From positions 1-9,365 of the forward strand of contig QMSF01000019.1 of the NCBI GenBank assembly GCA_003649565.1: 9,365 nt of DNA, written 5' to 3'. Source of the stretch: Thermoprotei archaeon (GTDB taxonomy: Archaea; Thermoproteota; Methanomethylicia; Nezhaarchaeales; WYZ-LMO8). This document shows, piece by piece, positions 6,936-9,365 of this stretch. The translations under genes were made by a program, and so were the position numbers. Each line of letters starts with the position of its first letter. Position 1 is the stretch's first letter. The notes below the pieces were generated by a model that saw nothing but the letters and a program-made list of their open reading frames with translations, was not told the origin of the DNA and made no database searches.

Positions 6936-7772
6936 TTAACTTTCAACATATTCTCTTATTATATTGGATATCTCGGCTAGCTCTGATGGATGTAAATCCT
7001 TTACTCTCATTGTCATGTATTTCTCAAGTCTCTTATCTTTATAAACCATGTTGCTGACCTTTACATTTAACAGCTTCGTTAATGAGACTTGTAATGCTCT
7101 TCTTAAAATCTTATTTCGCTGTGTAAAGAGAGCTCTTACAACGTCGAGGTGAAAATCTAAGTCGTTGATTTTATATGGTGGTTCATATCGTTCAAGCCTT
7201 ATTACTGCCGAGTCTACTTCAGGTTCTGGATAAAAGTTGTTCCTTTTTATTATTGTTAGGAAGGTTGATTTGAAGAAAGCGTTTAAGGAGACTGTTAATC
7301 TACCGTAATCTTTGGTTCCCGGTTTTGAGGTTATTCTTAAAGCTAGTTCTTTTTGCAGTGTTAAGATTGCTCTATTAAATGTACATTCTCGTGCTAACTT
7401 GAAGAGTATGGGAGTTGCTATGCTATAAGGAATATTTGAGACGACCACATCAACAGATGGAGGTTTTAGCTTTAAGAAGTCAGCTTCTATAACAATCACA
7501 TTACTATAATCTTTAAGGATTTCTTCACGTAATATTCTGCTAAGAAGAGGATCTACTTCAATAGCATAAACCGTTTTTGCTTTAAGAGCTAGGGGTTCTG
7601 TCAAAGCGCCAAGGCCAGCTCCTATTTCTAAAACCGTGAGACCATCAACTTCTGAGAGTTCGACTATATGCTTTGCAATCCTATCATTAATTAAAAAGGA
7701 TTGTCCTAACTCCTTTTTTGGCGTTATGGAGTACTTCTTCATGAGGTTAAGCGTTCGCTCGCACAAGTTCAT
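6936..7772 (-). CDS. ksgA: 16S rRNA adenine N6-dimethyltransferase KsgA/Dim1
   Basis: This enzyme dimethylates the two adjacent adenines in the terminal hairpin (helix 45) of small-subunit rRNA, a late step in 30S assembly. The 278 residues contain the full set of motifs: KKELGQSFLIN (20-29), SAM loop EIGAGLGALTEP (49-60), IEVD (71-74), EADF (96-99), catalytic NIPY (113-116), YPEPEVDSAV (181-190), and a C-terminal RNA-binding domain with LFTQRNKILRRAL (215-227). The ATG at 7772 is six bases after the DUF655 stop (TGATGAGATATG), suggesting coupling; the ribosome binding site is weak. The order rpoF-DUF655-ksgA-hemK2 is a familiar archaeal arrangement. Confidence 0.97.
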   Translation of the reverse strand: MNLCERTLNLMKKYSITPKKELGQSFLINDRIAKHIVELSEVDGLTVLEIGAGLGALTEPLALKAKTVYAIEVDPLLSRILREEILKDYSNVIVIEADFLKLKPPSVDVVVSNIPYSIATPILFKLARECTFNRAILTLQKELALRITSKPGTKDYGRLTVSLNAFFKSTFLTIIKRNNFYPEPEVDSAVIRLERYEPPYKINDLDFHLDVVRALFTQRNKILRRALQVSLTKLLNVKVSNMVYKDKRLEKYMTMRVKDLHPSELAEISNIIREYVES

Positions 7773-7778
7773 ATCTCA

Positions 7779-8360
7779 TCATTCTTTAGAGACCGGGGGT
7801 ACAGTGAATAGGTAGTATCGCTCATTACCTTTTAACTCTGTTAAGATTCTTTCAGTTAATATTCCAATGATGTTGCTGATGCCTGTTCGCTTTTCAAAAT
7901 CCTCATAGCTTTTAAATGGTTCTTTCTCCCTTTCCTTTATTATAAGCCACATGGTTTTCTTGCCTATCCTAGGTAATAGCTCTAGTGAATGCATTTTTGT
8001 TGTTAATGGCGGAGCGTTATTTAGGAAATCGACGAATCTATTTTCGTGTTCTTTTACTATTTTCTCTACTATTTTTGGTAATTCATCCTTCGCGAAGGCC
8101 GTTAAATCCTCATAATTCAGTCTTCGGACTATTCTATCTATTTTTTCTCTAAAGCCCTTGCCTATAAAGACCTTTTCTCCTGGAGATAGCGAGGCATAAG
8201 GTTTGGGCACAAGTTCTAAAAGCATGAAGAAGTCTTCGCCTATAGCTTGCGCTATGGGTTTACGCATGAATTGAGGACGTGTTTCTCTGAGGTATCCTCG
8301 AGGGAAAAAGTCTAAGATATAAGGGTATTCTTCAAATTTCCTCTTACTTTTAACTAACAA
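7779..8360 (-). CDS. DUF655 family protein, predicted nucleic-acid binding (OB-like plus helix-hairpin-helix)
   Basis: This 193-residue archaeal protein matches the DUF655 (COG1491) family. It opens with EYPYILDFFPRGY, followed by an OB/S1-like beta segment (about 35-75, with PIAQAIGEDFFMLLELV and LSPGEKVFIG), a helical middle and a helix-hairpin-helix segment LLPRIGKKTMWLIIKERE (128-145). The family is widely annotated as putative RNA binding, with no proven reaction. Its constant position between rpoF and ksgA suggests a job in rRNA maturation or transcription-translation, which is inference. The start is TTG at 8360, supported by AGGTG seven bases upstream; no ATG precedes EYPY in frame. 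It follows rpoF by 31 bases. Confidence 0.9.
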   Translation of the reverse strand: MLVKSKRKFEEYPYILDFFPRGYLRETRPQFMRKPIAQAIGEDFFMLLELVPKPYASLSPGEKVFIGKGFREKIDRIVRRLNYEDLTAFAKDELPKIVEKIVKEHENRFVDFLNNAPPLTTKMHSLELLPRIGKKTMWLIIKEREKEPFKSYEDFEKRTGISNIIGILTERILTELKGNERYYLFTVPPVSKE

Positions 8361-8367
8361 GATTGAA

Positions 8368-8372
8368 CACCT
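8368..8372 (-). promoter_or_regulatory. Ribosome binding site supporting the TTG start of the DUF655 gene
   Basis: AGGTG on the minus strand, seven bases before TTG 8360-8358. It is the only such motif in the 31-base gap after rpoF. Confidence 0.5.
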
Positions 8373-8391
8373 GTTTGCGTAAAGCTATAGG

Positions 8392-8721
8392 TTATTCCAC
8401 ATAGTTTTTTATGATTTCAAGCATTTTCTCTAAGTCTTCAGTTAAGAAGACCTTGCTTTCTTTAGCCAATAGGGTTCTTAATTCTTGAATAGTTTGTGGC
8501 ATGATATTTGCTATTTGAGTAGCAGTGACTCTTGAAATTTTAAAGTTTGCAATTAATTCTTCGATAAGCTTCTCAGTTTTATCTGAAGGTAATTTTGAGA
8601 ATTTAGAGGCGTGATATAGAGCCGATAATTGATATGATTCTAATGGTGCACGCTTTTGTCTGGCCTCTAATAGTTCACGTGCTACTGACAGGGGTATCTC
8701 TTTGATCCTTATTACCTTCAT
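8392..8721 (-). CDS. rpoF: DNA-directed RNA polymerase subunit F (Rpb4-like)
   Basis: This is the archaeal Rpb4 homologue, which with RpoE (Rpb7) forms the stalk of RNA polymerase and helps open-complex formation and transcript binding. The 109-residue sequence is all helical and fits the family: KEIPLSVARELLEARQKR, SALYHASKFSKLP, KTEKLIEELIANFKISRVTA and IANIMPQTIQELRTLLA. The ATG at 8721 is preferred over an in-frame TTG at 8727, because GTGAGGG (8729-8735) has a seven-base spacing to the ATG but is nearly adjacent to the TTG. A good promoter lies upstream. As the first gene after the promoter it probably leads the transcript rpoF-DUF655-ksgA-hemK2-trmJ-rpl10e. Its upstream partner in many archaea, rpl21e, is divergent here. 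Confidence 0.93.
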   Translation of the reverse strand: MKVIRIKEIPLSVARELLEARQKRAPLESYQLSALYHASKFSKLPSDKTEKLIEELIANFKISRVTATQIANIMPQTIQELRTLLAKESKVFLTEDLEKMLEIIKNYVE

Positions 8722-8728
8722 TTTCAAG

Positions 8729-8735
8729 CCCTCAC
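8729..8735 (-). promoter_or_regulatory. Ribosome binding site of rpoF
   Basis: GTGAGGG on the minus strand, seven bases before ATG 8721. It decides against the upstream in-frame TTG. Confidence 0.6.
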
Positions 8736-8779
8736 GTAACTCTAGAATTCAGGTATGAATTATCTCCTCAGGGATAATA

Positions 8780-8793
8780 TATTTATAGCTTTT
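8780..8793 (-). promoter_or_regulatory. BRE and TATA box of the rpoF operon
   Basis: On the minus strand AAAAGC (8793-8788) is followed by TATAAATA (8787-8780), a textbook-like archaeal BRE/TATA pair. The expected transcription start is near 8757, giving a leader of about 35 bases before ATG 8721, which fits the clear ribosome binding site there. Confidence 0.65.
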
Positions 8794-8815
8794 AGGAGAG
8801 TTCTCGTTAGCAAGG

Positions 8816-8823
8816 TTTTAAAA
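8816..8823 (+). promoter_or_regulatory. Candidate TATA box of rpl21e
   Basis: TTTTAAAA lies about 40 bases before the rpl21e ATG and would give a start near 8845-8848 and a short leader containing GAGGG (8850-8854). An alternative plus-strand TATA, ATATTTATA at about 8779-8787, overlaps the rpoF TATA and would give a leader of about 50 bases. Confidence 0.45.
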
Positions 8824-8861
8824 CAAGTTTGGAAAGGTAAAAGCGAATCGAGGGAAAAGGT

Positions 8862-9158
8862 ATGAGGAGATCAAAGGGGTTGAGGAGTAGAGGTCGAAGT
8901 CTACTCTCAAAACACCCGCGTAAGCGTGGCATGAAGGGGCTAAGTTATTTATTGATTGATTACAAAATAGGAGATAGAGTAAGCTTCGATATAGAACCTT
9001 CACGCATTGAAACTGCACCACATAGGCGATATCAGGGTCTTACAGGAGTAATTATAGGTAAGAGGGGGAGAGCCTATATCGTTGAGACATGGCTTGGCAA
9101 CAAACGCAAGATAATTATTACAACTCCAGAGCACATAAAACCCTTGCAGAGCGGGTAA
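8862..9158 (+). CDS. rpl21e: 50S ribosomal protein L21e
   Basis: This is a large-subunit ribosomal protein specific to archaea and eukaryotes. The 98 residues show the family pattern: a basic start MRRSKGLRSRGRSLL, KHPRKRGMKGLS, then an SH3-like barrel with YKIGDRVSFDIEPS, HRRYQGLTGVIIGKRGRAYIV and KRKIIITTPEHIKPL. The ATG at 8862 follows GAGGG seven bases upstream. Length is normal and nothing is broken. The unusual feature is orientation: it lies between pus10 and rpoF, its usual neighbours, but on the opposite strand, with its own promoter, and its stop codon (9156-9158) directly abuts the pus10 stop. Confidence 0.96.
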   Translation: MRRSKGLRSRGRSLLSKHPRKRGMKGLSYLLIDYKIGDRVSFDIEPSRIETAPHRRYQGLTGVIIGKRGRAYIVETWLGNKRKIIITTPEHIKPLQSG

Positions 9159-9365
9159 TCAACTTTCAACGTCAATAACATCAAGCTCAAGAACTTTAAG
9201 TGGAACCCCCAAAAACTCTTGAAAACTTGGGGTAGTCCTACCATTATCTCCATGTATGAGCTCTTTTACATATAAACCTCCTTGACATCTTATTATTGCT
9301 TCAAAAGTCTTGTCCTTCAGGCCTGTTATTTTCACTTCATACACCTTCTTAAGACGCATTCTATC
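9159..9365 (-). CDS. pus10: tRNA pseudouridine synthase Pus10, C-terminal end (truncated by window edge)
   Basis: Pus10 makes pseudouridine at positions 54 and 55 in the T-loop of archaeal tRNAs. Only about the last 68 codons are inside the window. The frame is open to the edge (Asp-Arg before the Met at 9359), so this Met is internal. The tail KKVYEVKITG, CQGGLYVKELIHGDNGRT, PSFQEFLG and VLELDVIDV is the characteristic end of the Pus10 catalytic domain. The TGA stop touches the rpl21e stop with no bases between, so the two transcripts run into each other. Confidence 0.88.
   Translation of the reverse strand, partial: DRMRLKKVYEVKITGLKDKTFEAIIRCQGGLYVKELIHGDNGRTTPSFQEFLGVPLKVLELDVIDVES

Noticed and set aside
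6939..9170. Shared 10-mer AACTTTCAAC at the ends of ksgA (6939-6948) and pus10 (9161-9170), as a possible recombination repeat
   Set aside because: Both proteins end in Val-Glu-Ser, so the match follows from similar codons at the stop; ten bases in A/T-rich DNA is not enough for a repeat claim.
1..9365. CRISPR arrays, insertion sequences, tRNA or C/D-box RNA genes
   Set aside because: I saw no regularly spaced repeats, transposase remnants, cloverleaf-like sequences or well-spaced C and D boxes in the gaps; the intergenic space is mostly short apart from the decayed-gene region.

Overview
The window looks like a chromosomal segment of a (probably thermophilic) archaeon, most likely from the Thermoproteota/TACK side. 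The evidence is a set of archaeal-type information-processing genes (L10e, L21e, the Rpb4-like RpoF, Dim1/KsgA, DUF655, archaeal TrmJ, HemK2/Mtq2, Pus10), a DUF2095 protein, TATA/BRE-like promoters, GGTGAGG-type ribosome binding sites and AGA/AGG-rich, A+T-rich coding sequence. The exact lineage cannot be fixed from the sequence by eye.

Left part, plus strand (1-3778): the 3' part of an Obg-superfamily YchF-like GTPase with a TGS domain, a DUF2095 protein starting one base after its stop, and a complete phosphoenolpyruvate synthase (ppsA) behind a short gap.

Middle (3779-5074): about 1 kb with no intact gene. On the minus strand it holds the remains of one gene (3801-4661), readable almost end to end as a roughly 285-codon protein if about eight single-base indels, most in mononucleotide runs, are corrected. 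To its right is a small plus-strand gene for a membrane-anchored zinc-ribbon protein (DUF2116-like). Its TATA box sits between a 10-bp palindrome and an 8+8-bp inverted repeat, which looks like an operator arrangement.

Right part, minus strand (9365 down to 5075): in transcription order pus10 (3' end only), then rpoF, a DUF655 protein, ksgA/dim1, hemK2/mtq2, trmJ and rpl10e (uL16), tightly packed with short gaps or overlaps. This is a translation/RNA-maturation operon: an RNA polymerase subunit, an rRNA dimethylase, a release-factor methylase, a tRNA ribose methylase and a large-subunit ribosomal protein. The ribosomal protein gene rpl21e lies between pus10 and rpoF, where it is commonly found in archaea, but on the opposite (plus) strand. 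It therefore faces away from rpoF and its stop codon abuts the pus10 stop codon. A single-gene inversion in place is the simplest explanation and is the most interesting structural feature besides the decayed gene. I did not find a clear new defence or mobile system, CRISPR array, tRNA or rRNA here.
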